In this document: in pieces, positions 7,673 through 17,300 of the stretch | Layout: every line of letters starts with the position of its first letter | How positions within the stretch are numbered: position 1 is the first letter of the stretch | NCBI RefSeq assembly: GCF_024362205.1 | Contig: NZ_CP101462.1 | Location: forward strand, 2,824,001-2,888,000 | DNA length: 64,000 bases | Source: Exiguobacterium aurantiacum | GTDB lineage: Bacteria; Bacillota; Bacilli; Exiguobacteriales; Exiguobacteriaceae | Reading direction: 5' to 3' | Program-made: the position numbers and the translations under genes | Notes under the pieces: model-generated | Told to the model about the DNA's origin: nothing | Databases searched by the model: none | The model's input: the letters and a program-made list of their open reading frames with translations, nothing else

Positions 7673-9013
7673 ATGAAGAAGAAAACAATGAACAAGATTG
7701 TAGCACCGGCACTCGCACTCGGCTTACTCGTACCATTGAATGCACAGGCAGCGGATCACGCGCCGACAGCAAGCACACCAGCAGGTGACTTACGAGCCAC
7801 GCTCGACCAATTACTGTCTGAGCATTACGTCTTAGCCGTCACATCGATGATGAAAGCTTATGACGGAGCACCAGACGCCGAAGTCGCGATGAAGGCACTC
7901 GATCAAAACGCACTCGACATGACACCGGCCATCGCGTCAATCTATGGTGAGGAAGGCGCAGCCCAGTTCGAAGACATCTTCGCTGGTCACAACGACTACT
8001 CAGCCGACTTCGTCGAAGCGGCTAAATCAGAAGACAAAGAGCTTCGCGCTGACGCGGAAGCCGAAGTCGATGAATTCGTCGAAGAGTTCTCAACATTCCT
8101 TGATGCAGCAACAGAAGGTAACTTACCAAAAGACGCAGCCGCTGACGTACTTGAACTTCACGAAGATCAAGTTCTCTCAGTATTCGACAACTATGTCGCA
8201 GGTGACTATGAGTCGGCATACATGACGTACCGTGAAGGGTACAAGCTCATGTTCGACATCAGTAAAGCCCTCTCAGGCGCAATCGTCACACAGATGCCTG
8301 ACAAGTTTGAAACTGCTGCTGACACACCGGCCGTCGAGCTTCGTTCGACATTGAACAGCCTTGCTGGTGAACACTTCGCACTTGCAGCGATTGGCATGCA
8401 AAAAGGCTACGATCAAGCAGAAGACTTCGACTACGTGAGCTGGGCTGAAGATCAGAACACACTCGATTTCAAAGCAGCCATCGGTTCAGTCTACGGTGAC
8501 GAAGGTGCGGCCCAATTCGAAAAAGTATGGAACGGGAACCACATCACAGCACAAGGTGACATCGTTGCTGCTACACTCGAAGGCGACGAAGCTAAAATTG
8601 AAGAAGCACGCATGAAGCTCGACCAGTTCGCTGTCGATTTCAGCACATTCCTCGACGCAGCGACAGAAGGTAACTTGCCACAAGAAGCTGGTCAAGAAGC
8701 CATCAAACAACATGAGGCACTCGTGCTTCAAACGTTCGATCAGTATGTAGCTGGTGATGCGGATGCTGCTTGGATGTCATTCCGTGAAGGATACGCGTTC
8801 ATGTTCGGTGTTGGTGAGACACTCGGTAACGCGATCGTGACACAAATGCCTGACAAGTTCGCTGAAACAACAATGCCTGAAGAGATGCCTGAAACAGGTC
8901 TCGGTGGTGCCCAAGAACAATCAATGAACACGCTCTACGCTGGCCTTGCTGTACTTGGCGGAATCTTGCTCGCCTTCGTAACGCTTCGCAACCGTAAAGT
9001 GTCTGAACAATAA
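7673..9013 (+). CDS. Cell-wall-anchored duplicated helical protein (MPETG)
   Basis: 446 residues. A signal peptide (1-27, ending AQAA) is followed by two tandem copies of an about 174-residue acidic, helix-rich domain (39-212 and 222-396). The copies share QN-LD, AAQFE, the block FSTFLDAATEGNLP, REGY and IVTQMPDKF, plus three histidines at matching sites (EH, GH or NH, HE). The tail has the sortase motif MPETG (405-409), a membrane segment (420-437) and RNRK. The domain family was not recognised, and a metal- or haem-binding helical bundle is only a guess. The start follows AAGGAG. The sortase gene is 20 bp downstream, so this is probably its substrate. Confidence 0.7.
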   Translation: MKKKTMNKIVAPALALGLLVPLNAQAADHAPTASTPAGDLRATLDQLLSEHYVLAVTSMMKAYDGAPDAEVAMKALDQNALDMTPAIASIYGEEGAAQFEDIFAGHNDYSADFVEAAKSEDKELRADAEAEVDEFVEEFSTFLDAATEGNLPKDAAADVLELHEDQVLSVFDNYVAGDYESAYMTYREGYKLMFDISKALSGAIVTQMPDKFETAADTPAVELRSTLNSLAGEHFALAAIGMQKGYDQAEDFDYVSWAEDQNTLDFKAAIGSVYGDEGAAQFEKVWNGNHITAQGDIVAATLEGDEAKIEEARMKLDQFAVDFSTFLDAATEGNLPQEAGQEAIKQHEALVLQTFDQYVAGDADAAWMSFREGYAFMFGVGETLGNAIVTQMPDKFAETTMPEEMPETGLGGAQEQSMNTLYAGLAVLGGILLAFVTLRNRKVSEQ

Positions 9014-9033
9014 TTCAATAAGGAGGGAGCCCC

Positions 9034-9930
9034 ATGAACAAGCGCCATTTGTTTCTGGCGCTCTCTCTCTTTTGTTTTGGCTTCTGGACGTGGACGAGCG
9101 CCCAAGAATCGTCGTCACCACCTGTAGAAGAAAAACAAATAGAGGAGAGCCCAGATTTATCGGCTGAATTCTCACTTCTACAGGAAGAGGTGAAGAAGCT
9201 TCGGTTAGCCGAGGAAGAGGAAAGTGCCAAGGCCGCAACACCCGTCCAACTTCAAATCCCAACCATTGATGTCGACACCGCGATCGAACAAGTCGGTGTA
9301 CTCGACAACGGACAGATGGGCGTCCCGAAAGACGAGAACCAAGTCGGTTGGTTCGAACCGGGCGTCAAGCCGGGCAGCAAAGGGAATGCCGTCATCGCCG
9401 GACACGTCGACAGCAAGACCGGCCCCGCCGTCTTCTATGAGCTCGATCAACTGAAGACAGGCGATGACGTGACAATTATCGACGAGAACGGCAATACGTT
9501 GACGTTTCGTGTCACAAAAACAGAGAGCTATGATACGAAAAACGCACCAATCGAGGATATCTTCGGGGCCACGTCGAGCCGACATTTGAATTTGATCACG
9601 TGTTCCGGCACGTTCGGTGACGGCGGTTATGACGAGCGTTTCGTCGTCTACACCGAGCTTGTCGATACCGAGATCAATACCGAAGTTGAACTCGACGCAC
9701 CGACAAGCGTCGAACTCCGCGGGAACTTATTGACGTGGCACGCCGTCCGTGACGACGCCGTCATCGGCTATCGCGTCTATGAGGTCGTCGACGGTGAAGC
9801 AACGCATATCGAGAGCATCCCGTCGCACGCCCGGAAAAGCATCGAGGTCACGAATGAACAGGCAACTTATTACGTGACAGCCATCGATCAGCTCGGGAAT
9901 GAATCGGGTCCCTCTAAACAGACGAAGTAA
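9034..9930 (+). CDS. Class F-like sortase with C-terminal fibronectin type III domain
   Basis: 298 residues. A signal anchor (5-22) and an acidic stalk precede a sortase barrel with catalytic H124 (IAGHVD), C190 (LITCSGTF) and R202 (DERFVVYTE). This order and the short GHVD loop fit the class E/F group. Unusually, residues 222-295 form a fibronectin type III-like domain (APTSVELRGNLLTWHAV ... YYVTAIDQLGNESG). The enzyme should sit outside the membrane and cleave the MPETG motif of the protein encoded just upstream, to which it is probably cotranscribed. Confidence 0.85.
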   Translation: MNKRHLFLALSLFCFGFWTWTSAQESSSPPVEEKQIEESPDLSAEFSLLQEEVKKLRLAEEEESAKAATPVQLQIPTIDVDTAIEQVGVLDNGQMGVPKDENQVGWFEPGVKPGSKGNAVIAGHVDSKTGPAVFYELDQLKTGDDVTIIDENGNTLTFRVTKTESYDTKNAPIEDIFGATSSRHLNLITCSGTFGDGGYDERFVVYTELVDTEINTEVELDAPTSVELRGNLLTWHAVRDDAVIGYRVYEVVDGEATHIESIPSHARKSIEVTNEQATYYVTAIDQLGNESGPSKQTK

Positions 9931-9935
9931 CCACA

Positions 9936-9976
9936 AAAGAACCCGCAGACGATTTATGTCTGCGGGTTCTTACGTT
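9936..9976. terminator. Bidirectional terminator between sortase and iron ABC operon
   Basis: 13-bp stem AGAACCCGCAGAC / GTCTGCGGGTTCT with a short loop, A-rich before and TTACGTTTT after. It serves the two convergent operons and touches the ATPase stop codon. Confidence 0.8.
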
Positions 9977-10684
9977 TTACACAAAGCATGGAATCTGCGG
10001 GTTGAACGTCTTATTGTTCTCCGTCATGATCTGTTTTTTGATTTTGCCTTCTCCGAGATAGACGATACGGTCGGCGAGCGCCTCCGCGTCCTCTTCATCG
10101 TGAGTGACGAAAATCGTCGTCGTCCCCGTCTGTTTGAGGAGGCGGCGTAAATCGTCGCGAATGCGATGTTGGAGCGACGTGTCCAAGTTGCTGAACGGCT
10201 CATCCAAGATGAGGAGCGACGGTTTAGGAGCAAGCGCACGCGCGAGCGCGACACGCTGTTGCTGACCGCCACTGAGCTCGTACGGATAGCGATGACGGAA
10301 CTCAGACAAGTTCACGAGCGTCAGCATCTCTTCGACGCGTTCGTTCCGCTCTTTCCGGCTCAATTTATGCAGACCGAAGCGGATGTTCTTCTCAACGGTC
10401 ATATGCGGGAAGAGCGCATAGTCTTGGAACACCATCCCGACACCACGCTGTTCAGGCGGCATGAACTGGCAATCGTCGCAACAGACACAGTCGTTGACGA
10501 CGACGACGCCTTGATTCGGCATCTCAAGCCCCGCGATGAGGCGCAAAATCGTACTCTTTCCAGAACCGCTATCGCCGAGAAGCGATACGATTTCGCCTTT
10601 CGTGATCGAGATTGAGAATCCTTTAATCGTCTCGGCTTGCGCACCTTTATAGCTGAAGTGTAAATCGTTGATTTGAACAAACAT
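9977..10684 (-). CDS. Ferric iron ABC transporter, ATPase subunit (FbpC-like)
   Basis: 235 residues. Walker A GDSGSGKST (about 37-45), Q-loop VFQDYALFPH, signature LSGGQQQR and Walker B LLILDEPFSNLD are intact. It energises uptake of Fe3+ by the permease and binding protein encoded upstream. Its ATG shares one base with the permease stop (TAATG), so translation is coupled. An odd feature is the cysteine cluster CVCCDDC between Walker A and the Q-loop, where relatives usually lack cysteine. The protein is shorter than FbpC or MalK types that have a C-terminal regulatory domain. Confidence 0.85.
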   Translation of the reverse strand: MFVQINDLHFSYKGAQAETIKGFSISITKGEIVSLLGDSGSGKSTILRLIAGLEMPNQGVVVVNDCVCCDDCQFMPPEQRGVGMVFQDYALFPHMTVEKNIRFGLHKLSRKERNERVEEMLTLVNLSEFRHRYPYELSGGQQQRVALARALAPKPSLLILDEPFSNLDTSLQHRIRDDLRRLLKQTGTTTIFVTHDEEDAEALADRIVYLGEGKIKKQIMTENNKTFNPQIPCFV

Positions 10685-12330
10685 TAGTCGGCCTCCTTAT
10701 CAAGCACCTTGTGGAACACAAAGATCAACAGTCCGCTCATGAGCACGATGACGATTGAGGCGAGCGCGGCCTCATGTATCTTCTCGTCACTGACATATTT
10801 GAACGCCTGTGTGGCGAGCGTCGAAAAATTGAATGGCTGTAAAAACAGCGTCAGCGGCAATTCTTTCATAATATCGATAAAGACGAGGATGAACGCGCTC
10901 ATGATCGCCCCTTTAATCATCGGGATATCGACGCGGAAGAACGTCTGCACTGTCCCCCACCCGAGCATGCGCGACGCTTCCGTGAACGACTTGCCGACTT
11001 TCTCAAATCCGCTCTCGATCGAGTTATAGCCGATGGCGAGGAAGCGGATGACATAGGCGAAGATGAGCATGATGAGCGTCGTCCTGAACACGAACGTCTG
11101 CCCTAAGTCCAAGGCGAGCGCTACGTTCAATACCCACTCGTCAAGCAGCAAGAACAACGTGATGACGGCGATGGCGATGGCCGCTCCCGGGATCGAATAG
11201 CCGAGCGTCGTCACTTTCGAGATGACGCGTGTCATGTTCGAGGGGAACAAGCGCGTGTAGTTCGCGATGATGAGTGCAAACACGAGAATGATCACGGTCG
11301 CGATGAAGGCAACGCTCACCGTGTTCCAGACGAGGCGGAAAAACTCGGCCGTGAACACTTGTTCGAACGTCAACACCGTCCAAGCGACGAGTTGAACGAA
11401 CGGAATGAGAAACGCAATCCCGAAGATTGTGGCGACATAGCCGAACACGGCGTAACGATGCCATCCGGTCAGTTGTCTCGGTTTGAGCGGCTTCACTTTA
11501 GTCGTCGCATAGCTGAACTGTTTTCGACCTCGGATGAGCCGTTCCATCGTCAAGATGGCGATGACGAGAATCATGAGCGTCCCGGCGAGTTTCAGCGCCG
11601 AGGACGTATCTTTCATCCCGAACCACGTACTGAAGATGGCCGTACTGAACGTCTGAATCCCGAAGTATTTGACGACGCCATAATCGTTCAACACTTCCAT
11701 CAAGACGAGGCTGACCCCGCCGATGATGGCAACGCGCGAGATTGGGATGACGACGGTGAAGAAGATATCCCACGAGCCGCGGCCGAGGATGCGGGCGTTC
11801 TCAATCATCGAGGACGATTGGTTGTGCAGGAAGGCCCGCGTGATCGTATAAATGTATGGATACAAGAACAGCGTGAAGATGAACACCGTCCCTTGAATCG
11901 TCATAATGTTGAAATACGTCTGGTCGACAGTGATACCGAACTCGTTCCGAAGTGTCGTCTGGATGACGCCCGTATAGTTCAAGATCCCGTGATACGTGTA
12001 CGCCCCGATATAAGGCGGAATGGCGAGCGGTAAGATGAGCGCCCATTTGAAAAACCGACGGAACGGGAAGTCGTAGACGGTGACGAACCACGCCAGGCTC
12101 GTCCCGATGACAGTCGTCAACAGGCCGGTCGCGAGCATGATGAACAGTGTATTGCGCACGTAAGTCGGCAACAAGTACTCGCGAATGTGTTGCCAGTTCT
12201 CATTGACCGGTGCGAACAGCTCGACCAAGACGACGACGCCTGGCAGGACGATAAACACCAGCGCGATAAAGCTGAGGATGGCCCATCCATTCAGTTGTCG
12301 TTTCAGCGCGTACCAGTTCATGTCGTACAA
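10684..12330 (-). CDS. Ferric iron ABC transporter permease (FbpB-like)
   Basis: 548 residues with about 12 membrane helices in two homologous halves, each with an EAA loop facing the ATPase (ENARILGRGSWDIFFTVVIPIS near 178 and EASRMLGWGTVQTFFRVDIPMI near 450). This fused two-domain layout is typical of FbpB/SfuB ferric importers. It lies between the binding protein gene and the ATPase gene in one operon, and a hairpin between it and the binding protein gene probably lowers its expression relative to that gene. Confidence 0.88.
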   Translation of the reverse strand: MYDMNWYALKRQLNGWAILSFIALVFIVLPGVVVLVELFAPVNENWQHIREYLLPTYVRNTLFIMLATGLLTTVIGTSLAWFVTVYDFPFRRFFKWALILPLAIPPYIGAYTYHGILNYTGVIQTTLRNEFGITVDQTYFNIMTIQGTVFIFTLFLYPYIYTITRAFLHNQSSSMIENARILGRGSWDIFFTVVIPISRVAIIGGVSLVLMEVLNDYGVVKYFGIQTFSTAIFSTWFGMKDTSSALKLAGTLMILVIAILTMERLIRGRKQFSYATTKVKPLKPRQLTGWHRYAVFGYVATIFGIAFLIPFVQLVAWTVLTFEQVFTAEFFRLVWNTVSVAFIATVIILVFALIIANYTRLFPSNMTRVISKVTTLGYSIPGAAIAIAVITLFLLLDEWVLNVALALDLGQTFVFRTTLIMLIFAYVIRFLAIGYNSIESGFEKVGKSFTEASRMLGWGTVQTFFRVDIPMIKGAIMSAFILVFIDIMKELPLTLFLQPFNFSTLATQAFKYVSDEKIHEAALASIVIVLMSGLLIFVFHKVLDKEAD

Positions 12331-12414
12331 CTCCCGTTCTTTCGTTCAGTCACTTCCTGTCCCATCATATCAGGTTCGACGCTCCCGTTGTACCGCTAGC
12401 GTGTCGAGAAACGC

Positions 12415-12451
12415 AAAAATCTTCGGCCTGAACGCACGTTCAAGCCGAAGT
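12415..12451 (-). terminator. Intra-operon attenuating hairpin after the binding protein gene
   Basis: Stem CTTCGGCcTGAAC / GTTCAaGCCGAAG with loop GCAC and, on the minus strand, T5 after the stem. Placed between the abundant substrate-binding protein and the membrane genes, it would act as a partial terminator. Confidence 0.7.
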
Positions 12452-12455
12452 CTTC

Positions 12456-13526
12456 TTATTTCCAGCCCGCTTCGTTGAAGAGACGGATGGCTTCTTGCTG
12501 ATTTTCACCGAGGACAGACAAGTTGATGTCCTGCTCTTTGAACTCACCCCATGATTGGAGAAGCTCGTTCGGTTCAACCGATTCGTTGACCGGATACTCG
12601 TAGTTCACGCTCGCGAACTGCTCTTGTGCTGACGGATCAGACATGAACTCCATGAGTTTCTTCGCGTTTTCTGAGTTCTTCGCTGCTTTTGTCATCGCAA
12701 TCCCCGAGATGTTCACGTGTGTCCCCGTCGTGTCTTGGTTCGGGAAGAAGACACCGAGTTGCTCGGCCACTTTCTTCTCTTCCTCGTCTTCCGAGTTCAA
12801 CATGAGTCCCATGTAATACGTGTTCATGATGGCGACATCGCCTTCGCCGGCAACGACTGCTTTCGCTTGATCCCGGTCGTTCCCTTGTGGGTCACGTGCA
12901 AAGTTGTTGACCATGCCTTTCGCCCACTCTTTTGCCTGGTCGACACCGTTCACTTCGATGAACGAGGCGAGGAGCGAGATGTTATACATGTTCTCAGACG
13001 GACGAACGAGTACTTTGCCGTTCCACTGTTCTTCTGTAAGTGCTTCGTACGTTGACAAGTCTTCTGGTTTCACACGGTCCTTCGCATAGACGATGACACG
13101 TGCCCGTTTCGTGAGACCGAACCACTCGTTGTCCGTATCACGATATTTTTCAGGGACGTTCGATTCAAGCACGTCGCTATCGACCGCTTGGAGATGTCCC
13201 GCGTCTTTCGCTTGATACAAGTTCCCGGCATCGGCCGTGATGAAGAGATCAGCTTCTGTGCTCTCACCTTCTGTGTTCAAACGCTCGAGAAGCTCATCAC
13301 TCTTCCCTTCGACGACGTTGACTTTCACGCCAGTCTCTTCTTCAAACTGCTTGTAAAGCTCTTTATCGACATCATAGTGACGGCTCGAGTAGACGTTGAC
13401 GACTTTCGACTCTTCTGCTGTCTCGTTGTCGTTTGAAGTCGTCGTCTCTTCCGTGCTCGCGCAAGCTGCAAGCAACGATGTCGTCAGTGCTGCTGAAAGT
13501 CCTAAAGCCATATACTTTTTGTTCAT
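12456..13526 (-). CDS. Ferric iron ABC transporter substrate-binding lipoprotein
   Basis: 356 residues from the ATG at 13526. The lipoprotein signal (MNKKYMALGLSAALTTSLLAAC) places the Cys lipid anchor near 24. Then follow VNVYSSRHYDVDKELY and FEEETGVKVNVVEGKSDELLERL, typical of family 1 Fe3+-binding proteins of the FutA/FbpA type, including tyrosines near the C-terminal half (NTYYMGL) that bind iron. It delivers iron to the permease. Two Fur boxes lie in its promoter. A GTG 15 bp further upstream is less likely as start because the signal peptide begins at MNKK. Confidence 0.9.
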   Translation of the reverse strand: MNKKYMALGLSAALTTSLLAACASTEETTTSNDNETAEESKVVNVYSSRHYDVDKELYKQFEEETGVKVNVVEGKSDELLERLNTEGESTEADLFITADAGNLYQAKDAGHLQAVDSDVLESNVPEKYRDTDNEWFGLTKRARVIVYAKDRVKPEDLSTYEALTEEQWNGKVLVRPSENMYNISLLASFIEVNGVDQAKEWAKGMVNNFARDPQGNDRDQAKAVVAGEGDVAIMNTYYMGLMLNSEDEEEKKVAEQLGVFFPNQDTTGTHVNISGIAMTKAAKNSENAKKLMEFMSDPSAQEQFASVNYEYPVNESVEPNELLQSWGEFKEQDINLSVLGENQQEAIRLFNEAGWK

Positions 13527-13563
13527 TTGATTATCCCCCACTTATTCAGCTCTGTTATTGGTA

Positions 13564-13608
13564 ATGATAATTACTCTCAGTTACTATCATCAATGATAAT
13601 CATTCTCA
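13564..13608 (-). promoter_or_regulatory. Promoter with two Fur boxes for the iron ABC operon
   Basis: Minus-strand promoter TTGATG (13588-13593), 18-bp spacer, TATCAT (13564-13569). TGATAATCATTCTCA at 13594-13608 matches the 7-1-7 Fur consensus at all but one position, and TGATAATTACTCTCA at 13565-13579 is a second, weaker copy covering the -10. Iron-loaded Fur would block RNA polymerase. Confidence 0.85.
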
Positions 13609-13622
13609 CGTCAACCTTTTTT

Positions 13623-13636
13623 TGAAATCGTTTACA
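13623..13636. promoter_or_regulatory. cre site (CcpA) between iron and TetR/RND operons
   Basis: TGAAATCGTTTACA fits the Bacillus consensus TGWAANCGNTNWCA exactly and is identical to the cre at the beta-glucoside operon in this window. It lies upstream of both divergent promoters, so it may activate one of them or be inert. Confidence 0.45.
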
Positions 13637-13680
13637 GTAGTTATTGATTTATAACTTAACAGTTTTGACATCATCATTTC

Positions 13681-13736
13681 TTGACTTCAAAATGACTGGC
13701 CCTCTATAGTGGAAGAGAACAAACCGTCTGGTCGGT
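13681..13736 (+). promoter_or_regulatory. Promoter and palindromic operator of the TetR-RND operon
   Basis: TTGACT (13681-13686), 18-bp spacer, TATAGT (13705-13710). About 12 bp downstream is ACCGTC-tg-GTCGGT (13723-13736), an inverted repeat of the kind bound by TetR-family repressors of efflux pumps. It would give autoregulation. Confidence 0.65.
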
Positions 13737-13754
13737 ACAGAAAGGAGGTATGAC

Positions 13755-14327
13755 ATGACAAACCGATCACTGATCACGAAACAGAAATTATTGGATGCAG
13801 CGACGGATATCATCATGGAGCACGGCGTGCATCATCTTACATTAGATGAAGTCGCCAAGACGGCCGGCGTCTCGAAAGGTGGTCTCCTGTATCATTATCC
13901 ATCCAAAGAAGCGCTGCTGACCGCCATCGTCGAACGGCTTCAAACCGAGCAAAACGATTTGTACGAGTCGCTTCAAGCCGACGGCAACGGTCCCGTCGAA
14001 GCATTCGTCCGCCTATTTGATGAGACGAAACTTCATCCGGAGCGTTCACCGATTCACATCGACGCCGAGAAAATGATTGCCTTCTTGACGTTGTTCGCTG
14101 TCGACCAGGAATACGCCGAACGGTGGAAGCACGACCTCGACACGTTCTTCGCAGCGTTTCAACAGACGAGCGACCCCGTCGAGACGATGATTATCCGTTA
14201 TGCACTCGAAGGCATGATGATGTCCGAGCACTTCAACGTCGGTGTCGCCCCGCCCGCCTTAAAACAAGACATTATCGCTCGCTTGATCGAGCGAGCCCGG
14301 AACATCGATTCGGGTAAAACAGACTAA
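13755..14327 (+). CDS. TetR-family transcriptional repressor
   Basis: 190 residues. The N-terminal helix-turn-helix (KLLDAATDIIMEHGVHHLTLDEVAKTAGVSKGGLLYHYPSKEALL) is a textbook TetR domain; the C-terminal two thirds form an all-helical ligand domain. It precedes the RND pump by 15-24 bp in the same direction and has AAAGGAGG before its start. It most likely represses itself and the pump until a drug or lipid-like ligand binds. Confidence 0.9.
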   Translation: MTNRSLITKQKLLDAATDIIMEHGVHHLTLDEVAKTAGVSKGGLLYHYPSKEALLTAIVERLQTEQNDLYESLQADGNGPVEAFVRLFDETKLHPERSPIHIDAEKMIAFLTLFAVDQEYAERWKHDLDTFFAAFQQTSDPVETMIIRYALEGMMMSEHFNVGVAPPALKQDIIARLIERARNIDSGKTD

Positions 14328-14351
14328 GCCATCAGAGGAGAAATGAACCCC

Positions 14352-17300
14352 ATGCAGAAAATCACGTCCTTCTCCGTCAACAACAAGTTCGCCGTTTGGT
14401 TGATGACGATCATCTTGACGGCCGCCGGAATTTTCGCCGGCTTGACGATGAAACTAGAAACGTTGCCTGACATCACGACACCGACCGTCTCGGTGACGAC
14501 GATTTATCCAGGCGCCTCACCTGAACAAGTGCTCGACGAAGTCAGCACCGTGCTCGAAGAACGCTTGAAGAGCTTGAACGGCGTCGAACAAGTTCGATCG
14601 TCTTCGTTCCAGAACGCTTCAAACATTCAAATCGATTACGATTTCAGCACCGACATGGAAGAAGCTGAACAACTCGTCAAAGACGCGCTCAGTAACGTCG
14701 AATTACCTGAAGCCGTCCAAGACCCGCAAGTGTCGCGTCTCAGCTTTGACGCGTTCCCGGTCATCGGGGCAGCCGTCTCGGATGAGAGTCTCGATTTGGC
14801 CGAATTGACGAAATTGGTCGAAGATGAGTTGCAGCCGGCACTTGAAGGCGTCGAAGGCGCTCAGACCGTCCAAATCGCCGGACAAGAGATTCGTCGCGTC
14901 GAGCTTCAGTTCGATGCGGAAGCGCTCGCCGAATACAACTTGACGGAAGACACGGTCAAACAGTTGATTCAAGCGAACGATGCCCGCATCGCGCTCGGCC
15001 TGTATGAACTTGGTGATACGGAGCAAGCCGTCGTCATCGACGGGAAGTCGGAGACGCTCGAGGCGTTCCGCGACCTCCAAATCCCGTACTCACCCGCGCA
15101 AACGGAACAGCCTGCACCAGGTGCGCCAACGGACCTTCCGACTGGCGAGACCCCGCAAATTCCGACTGAAGTACCAGGTGCCGTCCCACCTGCCAATATC
15201 CCGACAACCGTCCCAACCGTCGCTTTGAGCGAACTCGCGACGATTGAGGACCGTGGCATCGAGGAATCGATTTCGCGCTCAAACGGAGAACGTTCAATCG
15301 GGATTCAAGTGACGAAAACACAAGACGCGAACACCGTCGACGTCGTCAACGCCGTCAAAGAGGTGCTCGCCGACTTCGAGGCCGACTATGACACGGCCAA
15401 AGTCTCGGTCACGCTCGACCAAGGTCAACCGATTGAAGAATCGGTCGAGACGATGGTCTCGAAAGCGTTACTCGGTGGTCTATTCGCCATCTTGATCATT
15501 CTCGTGTTCCTTCGTAACTTCCGCTCGACGATTATCGCGGTCATCTCTATCCCGCTCTCACTCTTGATGGCGTTGATCGTCTTGAAACAGCTCGACATCA
15601 CGCTCAACATTATGACGCTCGGCGCGATGACCGTCGCCATCGGGCGGGTCGTCGATGACTCCATCGTCGTCATTGAGAACATATATCGTCGCCTCACTCG
15701 TCCGAACGAGACGTTGCGCGGCAAAGAGTTGATTATCGCTTCTACAAAAGAAGTCTTCATTCCGATCGCGTCGTCGACGATCGTCACGATCGCCGTCTTC
15801 TTGCCGCTCGGATTCGTCACTGGCTTCGTCGGCGAGCTGTTCTTACCGTTCGCTTTGACCGTCGTCTTCGCCTTGCTCGCGTCCTTACTCGTCGCGATCA
15901 CGGTCGTACCGATGATGGCCGACTCGTTCTTTAAGAACCGCGACAAACTGAAACCAGAAGAAGGACCAGGGAAGCTCGCCGAATGGTATCGTGGCGTCCT
16001 CAACTGGTCACTCAACCATAAACTCGTCGTCTTCGGTCTCGCGACAGCACTCTTAATCGGAAGTTTCGCCCTCGTCCCAGCCATCGGGGTCAACTTCTTG
16101 AACCAAGAGTCGGAGAAGACGCTTTACGTCACGTTCGACCCAGAACCGGGCCAAACACTCGACGATTCGATTGCGGCGGCCGAAATCGCCGAGACGTATT
16201 TCATGGAAGAGCAAGCGGACGCGACCGACGTTCAATTCACGGTCGGTGGCGAGAACCCGCTCAACCCTGGGAACAACAAGCAAGGAATTTTCATCGTCCA
16301 GTACGACCCGGACACGGAAGATTTCGCCGATGTTAAAATCGCTGACGTCGAACGCTTGAACGAACTCGCCTCTGGCGGGGAATGGAAAGAACAAGACTTC
16401 GCCGGCGGTGCCGGTACGAGCGGAGTGACGTACAACGTTTACGCCAACTCCCTTGAAGACTTAGAAGCCATCGTTCCGACGTTCATCGAGACGATTGAAG
16501 AAGAGACGGACTATGTCCGTCAAGCAACGTCTGACCTTCGTGAATCGTACGTCCAATACACGTTCAACGTCGACCAGCAAGCTGCTGCTGAGGCAGGTGT
16601 CTCGGCCGCCCAACTTGCTCAGACGATTGGTCAGTTCCAAGCGCAAGAAAGTCCGCTCTCGACCGTGACAATCGATGACAAACAGCTCGACGTCATCATC
16701 CCGACGGAACAAGTCACGTATGACAGCATCGACGACTTGCAAGCACAAGAAGTGACGACGCCGTTCGGACCACGTCCAATCTCGGACTTCATCGAAGTCG
16801 AAGAAGGCACGACACCGGATACGCTCGTCCAGCGTGATGGGAAACTTCTCGCTCGCGTCAATGTCGAGCTCAGCACGGACAAAGCGACGGAAGCTTCGGC
16901 TGCCATCGAGGAACGTGTGTCTGACATCGAGCTCCCGACTGGCGTCTCCTATGACGTCGGTGGGGTCACTGAACAGATTCAAGAGTCGTTCACCCAACTC
17001 GGTCTCGCCATGCTCGCGGCCGTCGCCATCGTCTACTTGGTGCTCGTCATCACGTTCGGCGGTGCCGTCACGCCGTTCGTCGTCCTGTTCTCGCTTCCTT
17101 ACGCGATTATCGGGGGACTTGTCGCCCTTCTCATCACAGGCGAAACGATCTCGGTATCTGCCTTGATCGGTGCGCTCATGTTGATTGGGATTGTCGTGAC
17201 GAACGCCATCGTCTTGATCGACCGCGTCATTCATAAAGAAGAAGCGGGTCTCTCGACACGCGATGCCTTGCTCGAGGCAGCCGGTACTCGGCTCCGTCCA

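Noticed and set aside
16461-17234. 257-codon minus-strand frame inside the RND pump gene
   Set aside because: Very rich in Arg and Asp, as expected from the reverse of a GAC/GTC-biased gene. No start signal.
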